From Vigna angularis (taxonomy: Eukaryota; Streptophyta; Magnoliopsida; Fabales; Fabaceae), in the NCBI RefSeq assembly GCF_016808095.1, contig NC_068975.1, positions 15,259,501 to 15,323,500 on the forward strand: a stretch of 64,000 nt of DNA. The letters are read 5' to 3'. Positions 11,113-20,550 of this stretch are shown in pieces (within the stretch, counting starts at the first letter, position 1; every line of letters begins with the position of its first letter). The position numbers were made by a program, and so were the translations under genes. A model generated the notes under the pieces. It searched no databases. It was not told the DNA's origin and saw nothing but the letters and a program-made list of their open reading frames with translations.

Positions 11113-11219
11113 CCTCTGCTGGGCGGCTATCCTTTTCACCTATGAAAAAATGAAAATCATTAAGCATAAATCACAAATTAACATCTTGTGTGACTAGAGC
11201 AAAATATTAAAAAACATAC

Positions 11220-11764
11220 CTGTCACTCAGGAGTAAGTCTAGATTCTTTAAACTACACCCATACTCCTCCTCAGTTATTTTATATTTTGTACAAGGAGTG
11301 TCGTTCTGTTTAGAGCCAAAGACGTATTGACGTGTAATTCTCATCTTGAAGTCCCTCCACCGCACTACAATGTGGGATAAAATCTTCTTCCTTATCCTCT
11401 CATCATTAGGGATATCCCAATTTTCCTGTTAAAAACAAAATTAATGTTAAAGCATGATCAACAAAAATAAGTCAATGATGGAAGTAAAACATCTTAAACA
11501 TACCAAAATATCCCGCCATTGTAGATTTTTGTCAACCTGTGGGACATTATCCCAACAGGTAGCGACAATAGAGACATGATATTTTGCCATCACACCCAAG
11601 TAACTCCTGAACGATGCGGCATGTGCCCCAATGGGCACAAATGTTTGGGGATCAAACTCCACCGTCACTGGTTTCTCATTAACCCAACGAGATGTGACAT
11701 CAAGTATTCGAGTCATAGATCTACCCCCTCCTCCTGTCGAACCTAATCCAGAGCTCGTCTACCT
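11220..11764 (-). pseudogene. CACTA second gene, right copy (first two exons)
   Basis: It is identical to the first two exon blocks at 9602-10146. The third exon is lost: only its first bases (to 11142) remain before the duplication joint fuses them to the transposase gene tail. Confidence 0.7.
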
Positions 11765-11790
11765 GTTTACAAAGTGTTAGTAAATTATAG

Positions 11791-14580
11791 TTAGAACAGA
11801 CAAAATAAATAAATTGTACAAGTAATTAAAACAATGTTAAGACACATATTTATCCCATATGCCTTCGTTGTGATCACATCGAGTTGCATGTATTTCATCG
11901 GGTAATCATCAACCTTATTTTCAATGGTTCTTGATGAGAAAGAGCTTGTCTCATGTATACCTAAAGAGTCTTCATCATTAGTTGTGTGCATGGCTCTGCC
12001 TTCCAATACCACTGACCATTTATGATTCACTGGGTCAATGACATAGAATATTTGTCTTGCTTGACTAGCCATAATAAATGGTTCATCCGTGTAACTCATT
12101 TTGTTAAGATCCACCAAAGTGAATCTAAGGTCTTCTGTCACCACACCAGAATTACTATCAACCCATTTACACTTGAAAATTGGAACTCTAAAAGTGACAT
12201 AATCAATTTCCCAAATTTACTTATTGATGCTGTAATTGGATTCTTATCCTTGGAACTAGAAAAGTGTACAGCCTCAGCTTGTAGGGTAACTCCACTATTT
12301 TGAACTCTACTTTTATCGTCTTCCTCCTTTGAATAGAACAAGTAATTGTTTATGTAATAGCCGCCGAAAGTGATCACATCAGTGTTAGGTCCACGAGCTA
12401 GTCTCAATAGATTTTCAAAAACATTCGGAGTCGCATAAATCTTTTTCTTAAACCAAGCTAAAAAGGATTTGTTATGTTCATTAAGTGTCCACTTTTCACT
12501 CATATGTGGATGTGCTGACTTAATTTTATCAATGTGTTGTGAAATGTAAGGAATAACATCCTCTGTGTTGTTTAAAATGTACAAATGTGCTTGATTAACT
12601 TCTTTTCCACTAATACTTTCAATCCTTACTCCTTGAACTCCCTTTCCTTCACGTCTGTTTTCATGTCTTTTCTTTGGAAGTCCTATTGGGTCAAAACTTG
12701 GCATATAACTTGAGCAGAATTCAATGACTTCCTCTGCAATGTAGCGCTCTATAATTAAAGCTTTCGGTCTCAATTGATTCTTAACATATCCCTTTAAGAT
12801 CTTCATGTATCTTTCAACCGGGTACATCCACCTCAAGAAAATCGGCCCACGATTTGAATTTCTCTCACTAGATGGACAATCAAATGAACCATGATATCAA
12901 AAAATGAGAGTGGGAAATACATTTCCAATTGGCACAATAGTCTAATGGCCTCACTTTGCAAATGATCTAACTGTCGAGGATTAACAACTTTCTTGCAAAT
13001 GGCATTGAAAAACAAACTCAAACGTGTGAGAATACCTCTAACAGAGGCAGGTAATATGGCTCGAATAGCTACTGGTAAAAGTTGTTGCATTAAGACATGA
13101 CAATCATGAGACTTTAAACCAACCAACTTCAAATCTTTCATAGAAATAAGGCTACTAATATTCGACGAATAACCTTGTGAAACCTTTACACTATGTAAAC
13201 ATTGACAAAAAAATTGTTTTTCTTTTTTTGAAGGAGTGTGAAAAGTTGGAGGAAGATAAGTGCGTCTTCCTATGGATTGCGGATGTAACTCAGAACGGAT
13301 TCCCATTTCAACCAAGTGTTGTCGTGCTTTCACTCCATCTTTTCTCTTTCCTTTAACGTTTAGTAAAGTCCCAACAACACTATCACATACATTGTTTTCA
13401 ACATGCATCACGTCTATGCAATGTCGCACATCAAGTTGACACCAATATGGAAGATTAAAGAATATTGATCGCTTTTTCCAAATTTTTTTCTCAACGGTCT
13501 TCTTTTTATGTTTTCCGAAGACAACATCAATGTTCCTCACCTGGTCGTATACTTCTTCCCCGTTACGTGGTCTACACACTACATCATCCTCACGACTTCC
13601 ATTAAACGCTTTTTTCAATCTACGGTAAGGGTGATTTCGAGGAAGGAATCTTCGGTGTCTTGTGTACACAGTTGTCTGCCCATGCTTCAGTTGAAGATAG
13701 CTAGTTTTTCTTCACAAATCGGACATGCAAAATGACCTTTAACATTGTAACCACTCAAGTTCCCATATGCTGGGAAATCATTTATGGTGCAAAACAACAT
13801 TGCATGCAAACGAAAGTTTTCTTCTAAATATGAATCGAAGACCTCAACGCCCTCTTCCCACGACATTTTTAAATCGTCAATTAACGGTTTTAGATAAACA
13901 TCAAAGTCATTTCCAGGTTGTCTAGGACCCGATATCATCATAGACAACATCATGTATTTTCTCTTCATGCACAACATAAGAGATAGATTGTAAATCATCA
14001 AAATAACTGGCCATGAACTATGTTTACTACTTAAGTTGCCATAAGGATTCATACCATCGGTAGCAAGTGCAAGTCTTAAGTTTCTCGACTCTACACTAAA
14101 TTCGGGAAATGTGCCATAAATTTTCTTCCATTGTGGGGAATCAGCTGGGTGTCGAAGAAGGTTATCACATTTTCTTCCATCAACGTGCCACATAAGATTC
14201 TTCGCATCTTCTTTAATAGAAAACAATCGTTTCAACCTAGGTACTATAGGTAAATACCACATGACCTTAGCCGGTGGACCTTCATTGTGTTCATCGTTAT
14301 TTCCATCAAGTTTCTTCTTAAATCGTGATGAACCACACGTCGGACACACCTTCATTGGCTTATATAATACTTCCCCATGCCAAGTCCAAACTGTATAACT
14401 TCTCATTATTCCATAGATGAACAGATGATCACAGATGTTGATAGAGACAACGAACACAAGGGCAAAGTTATGCCCCGTTCACTGGTTTTGCGTGTTCTTT
14501 AACATATTGTATGAACTCAAAAACCCCTCGCTCATACTCTTCACTAATACGACGTTGATGAATCCAGCTTCGATCCATAC
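11791..14580 (-). pseudogene. CACTA transposase (TNP2-like), broken
   Basis: It begins with MDRSW at 14580 and the Transpos_assoc region, has a stop after about 35 codons and a small frame-shifting deletion, then loses about 135 residues (compared with 54831-56577) before CPTCGSSRFKKK. The TNP2/Transposase_21 core follows (LATDGMNPYGNLSSKHSSWPV near 14080-14020; RHCIDVMHVENNV near 13430), then DUF4218 (HDCHVLMQQLLPV to 12833) and DUF4216 with the same frameshift as the other unit. Such proteins bind and cut CACTA ends. This copy is inactive. Confidence 0.85.
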
Positions 14581-15410
14581 TACTACACTAAACGAAAAGA
14601 ATCCACGAAAGAAAAAAACTAACTTACGTAGAGAAACAAAAATAAATACCTATCATACGTTGAAGGAAAAAAATAAATTATCATAGTATACGTCCACGAA
14701 CACAAATATCTATCGTTATACATATATCATACGTCCATAATCGACAAACACGAACACATATCATACGTAACAGATATTGAAGGAAAAAAACCAAACATGA
14801 AATGATGTCACTAGAGAAGATGACGAAGTTCGCTGACAACGAACAAACACAAATATCATACGTTGAAGGAAAAAAAAAACTATCATAGTATCGTTATACA
14901 TATAGATATCATACGTCTAGAATCGACAAACACAACACAAACACGAGCACATACATCATACGTAAGAGTATTTTAAGAAAAAAAAACATACTTCAAATGG
15001 TGTCACTAGAGAAGATGATGAAGTTCCTTGACCCCGTACGAAAAACAACCTAAAGATAAACGAAAAACAATCGCTCAACCTTAGAAATGAGAACCAAATG
15101 ACATTATAAAAACAGAAACGACGTAAAAAGAACGACGAGTTTTGTTGGAATTTGACATTTTGTTCTTCCGCCAAAAAGTACCATACTTTCGGATCTTTTT
15201 TCTTTTTTGCCCTCCCATAGAACGTCGTAGGTTGCCAGGCTGGGACATGAAGGGAATTGAAGTACATGGGAGCATTAATTGTGTGCTTCGACGTTTTTTT
15301 CTTCTGCCAATAGCAAAATGTGGCGCTCTTATTATTCTTTTTTCTTTAAAATCAGAGATGAAATTTTTTCTTTTTACTTCTTACTTAATCGATTCAAGAT
15401 AGTAGTGCAT
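14581..15410 (-). repeat. CACTA 5' subterminal-like region
   Basis: The stretch is AT-rich with several partial repeats of TATCATACGT(TGAAGG) between about 14650 and 14970. Near 15220-15290 it has AACGTCG and CGACGTT in opposite orientation. Similar CATAGAACGTC blocks occur at 24100 and 25000. No gene is seen. Confidence 0.5.
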
Positions 15411-15529
15411 TGAAATTTTCACTTTTAAACCAGTGATCAATTTTTTTATCAATATCAGAACTGCATAATGTTATCTTCTCAACTAGATTCAGGATTAGTT
15501 CACATACAATGCAATCAACATTCACAATT
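15411..15529. other. Short unassigned junction DNA
   Basis: AT-rich sequence between the CACTA remnant and the first recognisable LTR bases of element A. Nothing identifiable. Confidence 0.4.
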
Positions 15530-15725
15530 CACATATAAAATCCAATTATTTCGTTCTTAAGTCTTAGCTAATCAACGAATCACATAACTAAACTAGGCCG
15601 TGAGTGCTTTGGGAGAATGATACTTGGTCTTACCAAGTTTATTACTTGAAACGATTCGGTCATACTTGCCGATTGTAAAACAAGTTTGTGACGCCGTATT
15701 TCGGTGTTCATAAATTTGTCCATCA
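15530..15725 (+). repeat. Truncated 5' LTR of element A
   Basis: It matches the last ~195 bp of the 3' LTR from CATATAAAATCC to GTCCATCA. The upstream ~1.1 kb, including the promoter, is missing, so gag has lost its own U3. Confidence 0.85.
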
Positions 15726-15731
15726 AGTTTT

Positions 15732-15749
15732 TGGCGCCGTTGCCGGGGA
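15732..15749 (+). other. Primer binding site of element A
   Basis: A perfect TGGCGCCGTTGCCGGGGA, complementary to the tRNA-Asp 3' end, 6 nt after the LTR. Confidence 0.95.
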
Positions 15750-15938
15750 CTCGTGGTTTAACTGGTTAATTTATGTGATTATCGATTATCTTTGACTTTA
15801 ATTTTGAATTTCTGTTTTTATTTTTTCTGTTTTTATTTTATTTTATTTTATTTCTGTTTTTATTTTTCTGTTTTTATTTTATCTTCTCCTATATCTTTTT
15901 GTGCTAACCAAGAATTCTAGGGTTTTGTGTTCTTGTGT

Positions 15939-17405
15939 ATGCAGGAGGCAATTCAAACTAGGAGCAAGATAAGTGCAGAACCTCTTCTTGAAGGTTTGGA
16001 CGAGAGTAGAAGGAGGAGAAGAATCCGAACATCTAGAGAACTCTTTCCTTCTTCGGAAACTCTGTTGCAACCATCACCACAGGGTTCTGACCATAGCACA
16101 GAAAATATGGAGAACAATAATAACAGAAGAACTCTTGCTGATTACACCAATATAGCTGGACCTCAGCACTTTAACAGTATAGCTAGACCTAGAGTCAATG
16201 CAGCTAATATGGAGGTCAAACCAGCATTGATCCAATTGGTAAAGAGCAATCAATTCAATGGGTTAGCTCATGACAGGCCATATGAGCACCTCACTACATT
16301 TAATGAGATTTGCAACACAGTCAAAATCAATGGGGTGCCAGATGAAGCGATCAAACTTAGCTTGTTTCCCTTCTCATTAGGAGGCAATGCTAAGCTTTGG
16401 TTAAATTCTTTCCCAGAAGGAAGTTTCACAGAGTGGGAAGTAGTGGTAACCAAGTTTCTAAACAAATACTTTCCACAATCTAAGGTGACTAAAGGCAAGC
16501 AAGAGATTTCTTCATTCAGGCAGGGCATGGAAGAATCACTGGGGCATGCATGGGATAGATACAAAAGCTTGTTAAGGAAAACACCCACGCATGGCTTTGA
16601 AGAAGAGGAAGTAGTCCTTACCTTCCTTAGAGGGCTTGGTTCACAAACCAAGATGATGATTGATGCCTCAGCAGGAGGAAACATTAAATGGAAAACTCCA
16701 GAGGAAGCAAAAGAAATTATTGAAAATATGGCTACAAGTGATAATGAGCTCAATAGTGAAAGAGGAGCTCCTTTGCAACAAAAAGGAGTTCTTCAATTAC
16801 AAACGCATGATGCCTTGCTAGCACAAAATAAAATTCTAGCTCAACAACTGGAAGCTCTTACAAAAACACTTGCTCAATTGCCTAAAGAGTTGAAGACTGC
16901 TGCACAGGTACAATCTCAGTTGTGCGAATTATGTGGAGGTGACCACATAAATGGTCAGTGTGCCTTTCCAGCAGAAGCTTTGGAAGATGTGAACTTTATG
17001 GCCAACCAGTTTCCATACCGTCAAGGGAACTTCAATCAAGGGTGGAAACCACACCCAAGCATTGGTCAAGGGCAGAATGGGCAGGCTGGACAAAATGGTC
17101 AATTCAAACAGCAACAACCAACTCTATGGCAACAGTTTGCTTCATTTAACGAAAGGTTTACAAAGATGGAAGAAACTGTGAATCAATTTATACAGAAAAC
17201 TGAGTCTACCCAAAAGAGCACTGAAGCTGCTATCAAAAATTTGGAGATTCAGATGGGTCAGATTACGAAGCAAGTGGAAGAAAAGCCTAATAGAAATTTT
17301 GGGGCTAATACTGACGTTAACCCCAGAGAAGAATGTAGAGTGGTGGAGAGCACAAATGAGGAGATAGTTGAGTTAGACAAAGGAGAAATAGAAGAGAAAA
17401 GATAA
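15939..17405 (+). CDS. gag: Gag of element A, intact
   Basis: The protein of about 488 residues starts at the first ATG in frame (15939); the open frame extends four codons further upstream. An Arg-rich N-terminal patch (SRRRRRIRTSR) precedes a retrotransposon Gag capsid region (about residues 100-250: NAKLWLNSFPEGSFTEW, WDRYKSLLRKTPTHGF). A zinc knuckle of the form C-x2-C-x3-H-x4-C (CELCGGDHINGQC) lies near residues 330-342, followed by Gln/Gly-rich and Lys/Glu-rich stretches. Gag forms the virus-like particle and packages RNA. Copies of this Gag in B, E, F and G are all broken. The frame stops before protease. Confidence 0.9.
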   Translation: MQEAIQTRSKISAEPLLEGLDESRRRRRIRTSRELFPSSETLLQPSPQGSDHSTENMENNNNRRTLADYTNIAGPQHFNSIARPRVNAANMEVKPALIQLVKSNQFNGLAHDRPYEHLTTFNEICNTVKINGVPDEAIKLSLFPFSLGGNAKLWLNSFPEGSFTEWEVVVTKFLNKYFPQSKVTKGKQEISSFRQGMEESLGHAWDRYKSLLRKTPTHGFEEEEVVLTFLRGLGSQTKMMIDASAGGNIKWKTPEEAKEIIENMATSDNELNSERGAPLQQKGVLQLQTHDALLAQNKILAQQLEALTKTLAQLPKELKTAAQVQSQLCELCGGDHINGQCAFPAEALEDVNFMANQFPYRQGNFNQGWKPHPSIGQGQNGQAGQNGQFKQQQPTLWQQFASFNERFTKMEETVNQFIQKTESTQKSTEAAIKNLEIQMGQITKQVEEKPNRNFGANTDVNPREECRVVESTNEEIVELDKGEIEEKR

Positions 17406-18093
17406 ATAGAGAGCAAGAATAGTTTTCCTTCTTCAATTAATCATGAGAATCAACTGGATTTCACTGAATTATTCAATATGGTGGATAATGATGCACCTTG
17501 GGAGCATATTCTACAACAAATTGCAGTTTACACCAAACCTGAGGAAGACGTCTCTACAAAGAAAAGGCGTAGAGATGATGATACAAAAAAGTGTAAAACT
17601 GTTTAAAAGGAGTCATTCCCTCCAAAAGCAACAGATCCAGGAGGCTTTTCTATCCCTTGTACTATAGGGAAGACCGTTTATGAAAACGGCCAAAGCTATC
17701 ATTGATGTAAACGAAGGTATAGTGGTGCTCCAGAATCGAGAGGAGAGAGTTGTTGTAGATGTCTTTAAAGATGAGAGGCAAACAAAGGAGGAAGAAGCTA
17801 GTTATAAAGCTGTATTTGAAGATGCACACATGACTCGCCATCAAGATGAAGAGCCCAAGGTTATAGGTAACCATTGTTTGTTATTTCAGGTTCATAAAGG
17901 AGAAAAGATTGGAAGAGGAGGAAAAATTCCTGGTGACTGGAAGAAAGGAAGACTCCAACTTGGTACACCTGTGAGAATCAAAAACAAGTTGTGGGTAGTG
18001 AAAGGCTATAAAGAGAAGGAGATGATAGAGATAGAGTCTCCGCATTTTGGAAATATCAAAACAGTGCACAGGAAACAACTGAGGAGTTGGTGA
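17406..18093 (+). pseudogene. Protease remnant and conserved C-terminal domain
   Basis: After stops at 17403 and about 17604 the text reads like the linker and start of the aspartic protease (FSIPCTIG). The active-site block (LDLGSS, kept in the copy at 45602-45997) is deleted and the sequence resumes at FMKTAKAIIDVNEG. A ~40-residue C-terminal segment follows, LWVVKGYKEKEMIEIESPHF to RKQLRSW, that is also conserved at 45130-45300. Its role is unknown. The frame ends about 40 nt before the structured spacer. Confidence 0.7.
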
Positions 18094-18131
18094 GATAACA
18101 ACATCAACTATGAAAAAGGAACTTGAACTTT

Positions 18132-18183
18132 ACTGGGTCAAGCTAATGACGTTAAAAGAGCGCTTGCTGGGAGGCAACCCAGT
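18132..18183 (+). other. Spacer motif, first copy (GGGAGGCAACCCAG type)
   Basis: A ~50-nt block bounded by ACTGGGT and ACCCAGT. Inside are CAAGC...GCTTG and the hairpin CTGGG-AGGCAA-CCCAG, so nested pairings are possible. Five related copies exist at 18385, 27441, 39051, 44837 and 45066. It lies just after the region where the gag-pro frame ends. Confidence 0.75.
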
Positions 18184-18262
18184 GATTTAAAAACTTTTGA
18201 TTTTGTTTTGGTTTTGTAATTTTTAATTTGTGGACATTATTTTGTAAATATTTTGTTGGACA

Positions 18263-18372
18263 TAGCATCTACTGAAGGATGCTAGTTGGACATAGCATCT
18301 ACTGAAGGATGCTAAGTCTGTAACACCTACTGATGGGTGTTACTGAGAAAATTTTGCACCTACTGATGGGTG
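18263..18372 (+). repeat. Array of four hairpins with conserved 8-nt loop
   Basis: Hairpins at 18263-18284 and 18293-18314 (TAGCATC/GATGCTA, loop TACTGAAG), 18320-18343 (GTAACACC/GGTGTTAC, loop TACTGATG) and 18357-18372 (CACC/GGTG, same loop). The loop is kept while the stems differ in matched fashion. The array lies between the two spacer motif copies. Confidence 0.85.
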
Positions 18373-18384
18373 TTGGTGGATTTT

Positions 18385-18434
18385 GGATCAGGCTCGTGTC
18401 GTTAAACAAGCGCTACCTGGGAGGCAACCCAGTT
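18385..18434 (+). other. Spacer motif, second copy
   Basis: Contains GTCGTTAAACAAGCGCTAC followed by the CTGGG-AGGCAA-CCCAG hairpin. It closes the hairpin array on the 3' side. The copy at 44837-44886 is its counterpart in element E. Confidence 0.75.
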
Positions 18435-19286
18435 GATTGAATATTTCTGTTTGTTTCATTTTAGCTGCATAATAGGGTTTTGCATAAGTATTCTGAAAAT
18501 TGAATTGCAGGGAACCAGTGAGGGGCATGTTTAGGAGGCACGTAGGTTAAGAAAAGAAGGAGAAGAGCACATCACGAAAGTGCCGCTGAGCGGCAACTTA
18601 CCGCTGAGCGGTACTCTCGCAGAATGGGCTTTAGTTTTCCCTTAGCGGGATCCGAGCCCATTAGGGTATTTTTATACCCTAAGCTGCGCATAAGCTTCTG
18701 TTTGCTGGCTCTTTTCTGCACAGACACTCCCACAGACCTTTTCCAAGGTTCTCCACATCTTTTACCTCTTCTCTTGTGAAAAATATTCTCTTCCACTCAC
18801 TTGCTCACTAGTGTTTCATCTAAGTTTGGGGTTGGAAGAGAGCATCTTAGCTTGGAAGCATTCTCATTGCATCTAGTATCTCCACCCAAGTAAGTAAAAG
18901 CATTTTGATCATTCTAGGGTTTTTGATATTGAATATGATTGTCAAACCATGAATATTTAGGGGTTTTGGTTTGTATGCATGATTTGATGATATAATTGGT
19001 GTTTGAACCGATTAAACTGCATAATTTTGATCTGGAAAACTGAAAATTGCATTTGGGTGGAGTTAGGATAGCTTAAAAGAGATTTTTCAAAACTCTACAG
19101 AGTTACCGCTCAGGGGTAAACTGCCGCTGAGCGGCACTCTGCCAGACTTGGTTTTTTTTGATTTGTTGCGTGGCACTGGTGGCGCTGAGGCCTCAGCGGT
19201 GGTTTAGCTTCGAAAGGAGTTGTGTTCTGTGTTACTAATGATTAACATCATGTTCTGTGGTTTTGTATCTCTGTTTGAATGCAGGA
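18435..19286 (+). promoter_or_regulatory. ORF3 leader with palindromes and TATA-containing inverted repeat
   Basis: There is no ORF of interest. Palindromes TGCCGC-TGA-GCGGCA (18581-18595) and TACCGC-TGA-GCGGTA (18599-18613) stand upstream. A perfect inverted repeat lies at 18661-18682 (arms TTAGGGTAT/ATACCCTAA, loop TTTT), which reads as TATAAAAATA on the other strand. An AAGTTTGGGGTTG copy is at 18821. Just before ORF3 is a T-rich run ending GAATGCAG, a plausible splice acceptor. This could be an internal promoter or a spliced leader for ORF3; neither is proven. Confidence 0.5.
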
Positions 19287-20513
19287 ATGACATCCTCTTC
19301 AGGAAAGAGATTGAAAACCATGGCAACCAAGAGAAAGGAAAAGGAACCAGAACAACCCCATTCTAGTAGGTTCCTCTCTTGGAAACATGAGAAGCACTTC
19401 AAGGTGGTGCAAGACAGAAGACTCCTCATGGAAAGAAAAGTTGGAATGATACCTAACTTTGCTCCTCAATTTGGAGAGCAATTGTTAGGGAATGACTGGG
19501 GAAAGCTAGCCACGTATCCTGCACCTGCCAACATAGCTGTGTTAAAAGAATTCTACACCAATGCAAAGAAAATTGGTGATTATCCAACTGAAAATTATCT
19601 GGGCTATGTCAGAGGCCATGCTCTTAGGTATGATCCTGATTCTATTAATAACTTCCTGGATACTGTGTGGGCTGGTGAGCAGTGCCAGTTTGCTCTTTGC
19701 ATGGAGGAAGGGGCTGATTTTGAGGATGTAGAAAGAGTACTATGTATACCTGGAAGACACTTCCAAAGGACTAGATCTGGCTCAGTGGTAAACATTAGAA
19801 GGGTTGATCTCACTCCTCTTGCAAAGTATTGGATGGCATTTTCTCATGCCAACATTCAGCCATGTTCACATGTGTCAGATATTACTCTTAGTCGGGCACT
19901 CTTCATCTACTGTGCTATCAGGAACTTAAATGTTAACATTGGGCAAGTGATAGCTGATGAGATTAGTAATACCTCAAATAACAAAGCACCCCTCGGACAT
20001 CCCTCCTTAATCACTCACCTTTGTAAGATAGCTGGGGTGGACACTTCTGCTCCACCATTTGAAAGGCCAAGAAAAGCTATTGATGAGGCATATTACAGAC
20101 AGTACTGTGGAGGTGAGGAGGCAGCTCAGCCAGTTCCACCACGCCGTGCTCGCAGAGAAAGAGGGCAAGCACAAAGCCAGACATCTGCTGAGACACATGA
20201 AGCAGAACCATTCCAGATGAGGGATATGTACATGTCCCTTATAGATGCTCAGTTACAGTCCATTCATAGAGGGCAGGTGGCTACTGCTGAGATGATTGTG
20301 GGGATGTATGATACACCTCCTGCTCATAGGTGGACTATGGAGGAATTCCATAATGTGGTAGCTTGGCCAGAGGAGCCGATGCAAGGAGGAGGAGCTGAAG
20401 CAGCTGAAGCTTCAGTTAGGGACATGGAAGAAGATGAAGCTGATGATGATGATGCGTTTGAAGATGATGAAGATGAGGAAGAAGAGGAAGATACAAAGGA
20501 CAGCTTAGATTGA
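19287..20513 (+). CDS. ORF3, plant transposon protein-like, intact
   Basis: About 408 residues from the conserved start MTSSSGKRLK; the open frame extends ten codons upstream, but the copy in element E supports this ATG. The basic N-terminus (KRLKTMATKRKEKE) could be a nuclear targeting signal. The middle (NFAPQFGEQLL, YVRGHALRYDPDSINNFL, TPLAKYWMAFSHANI) matches proteins labelled putative plant transposon protein in legumes (from memory). The last ~30 residues are almost all Asp and Glu. No membrane segment or signal peptide is seen, so it is unlike an envelope. Function unknown. Confidence 0.85.
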   Translation: MTSSSGKRLKTMATKRKEKEPEQPHSSRFLSWKHEKHFKVVQDRRLLMERKVGMIPNFAPQFGEQLLGNDWGKLATYPAPANIAVLKEFYTNAKKIGDYPTENYLGYVRGHALRYDPDSINNFLDTVWAGEQCQFALCMEEGADFEDVERVLCIPGRHFQRTRSGSVVNIRRVDLTPLAKYWMAFSHANIQPCSHVSDITLSRALFIYCAIRNLNVNIGQVIADEISNTSNNKAPLGHPSLITHLCKIAGVDTSAPPFERPRKAIDEAYYRQYCGGEEAAQPVPPRRARRERGQAQSQTSAETHEAEPFQMRDMYMSLIDAQLQSIHRGQVATAEMIVGMYDTPPAHRWTMEEFHNVVAWPEEPMQGGGAEAAEASVRDMEEDEADDDDAFEDDEDEEEEEDTKDSLD

Positions 20514-20524
20514 TGAGGAGCTGA

Positions 20525-20550
20525 GATAGCATTTACTGATGAATGCTATC
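20525..20550 (+). other. Hairpin with conserved loop, after ORF3
   Basis: GATAGCATT-TACTGATG-AATGCTATC, a perfect 9-bp stem starting 12 nt after the ORF3 stop. It is identical to 722-747 and has a counterpart at 42790-42815. Confidence 0.85.

Larger units (their letters stand above)
9495..12737. repeat. 1,618-bp tandem duplication inside the CACTA element
   Basis: Units 9495-11112 and 11113-12730 repeat head to tail. The 7-mer CCTCTGC stands at the left edge, at the junction and at the right edge (9495, 11113, 12731). All protein segments compared between the units are identical, so the duplication is either very young or an assembly effect. Confidence 0.9.
9181..15410 (-). mobile_element. 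Decayed CACTA (En/Spm) transposon, minus strand
   Basis: Reading right to left it carries a TNP2-like transposase gene followed by a second En/Spm-type gene, the same order as in the better copy at 52709-64000. It contains a 1,618-bp tandem duplication, an internal deletion and several frame breaks. Neither end shows a clear CACTA terminal repeat, so the limits are approximate. The right side is subterminal-like DNA with paired GACGT motifs. Confidence 0.75.

Noticed and set aside
18263..18372. CRISPR-like array
   Set aside because: The repeats are imperfect hairpins with changing stems and irregular spacing, in a plant retroelement; no spacers or cas genes.
19287..20513. Envelope protein for ORF3
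   Set aside because: No signal peptide, membrane segment, glycoprotein-like Cys pattern or fusion peptide is visible; the acidic tail and basic N-terminus suggest an intracellular protein.
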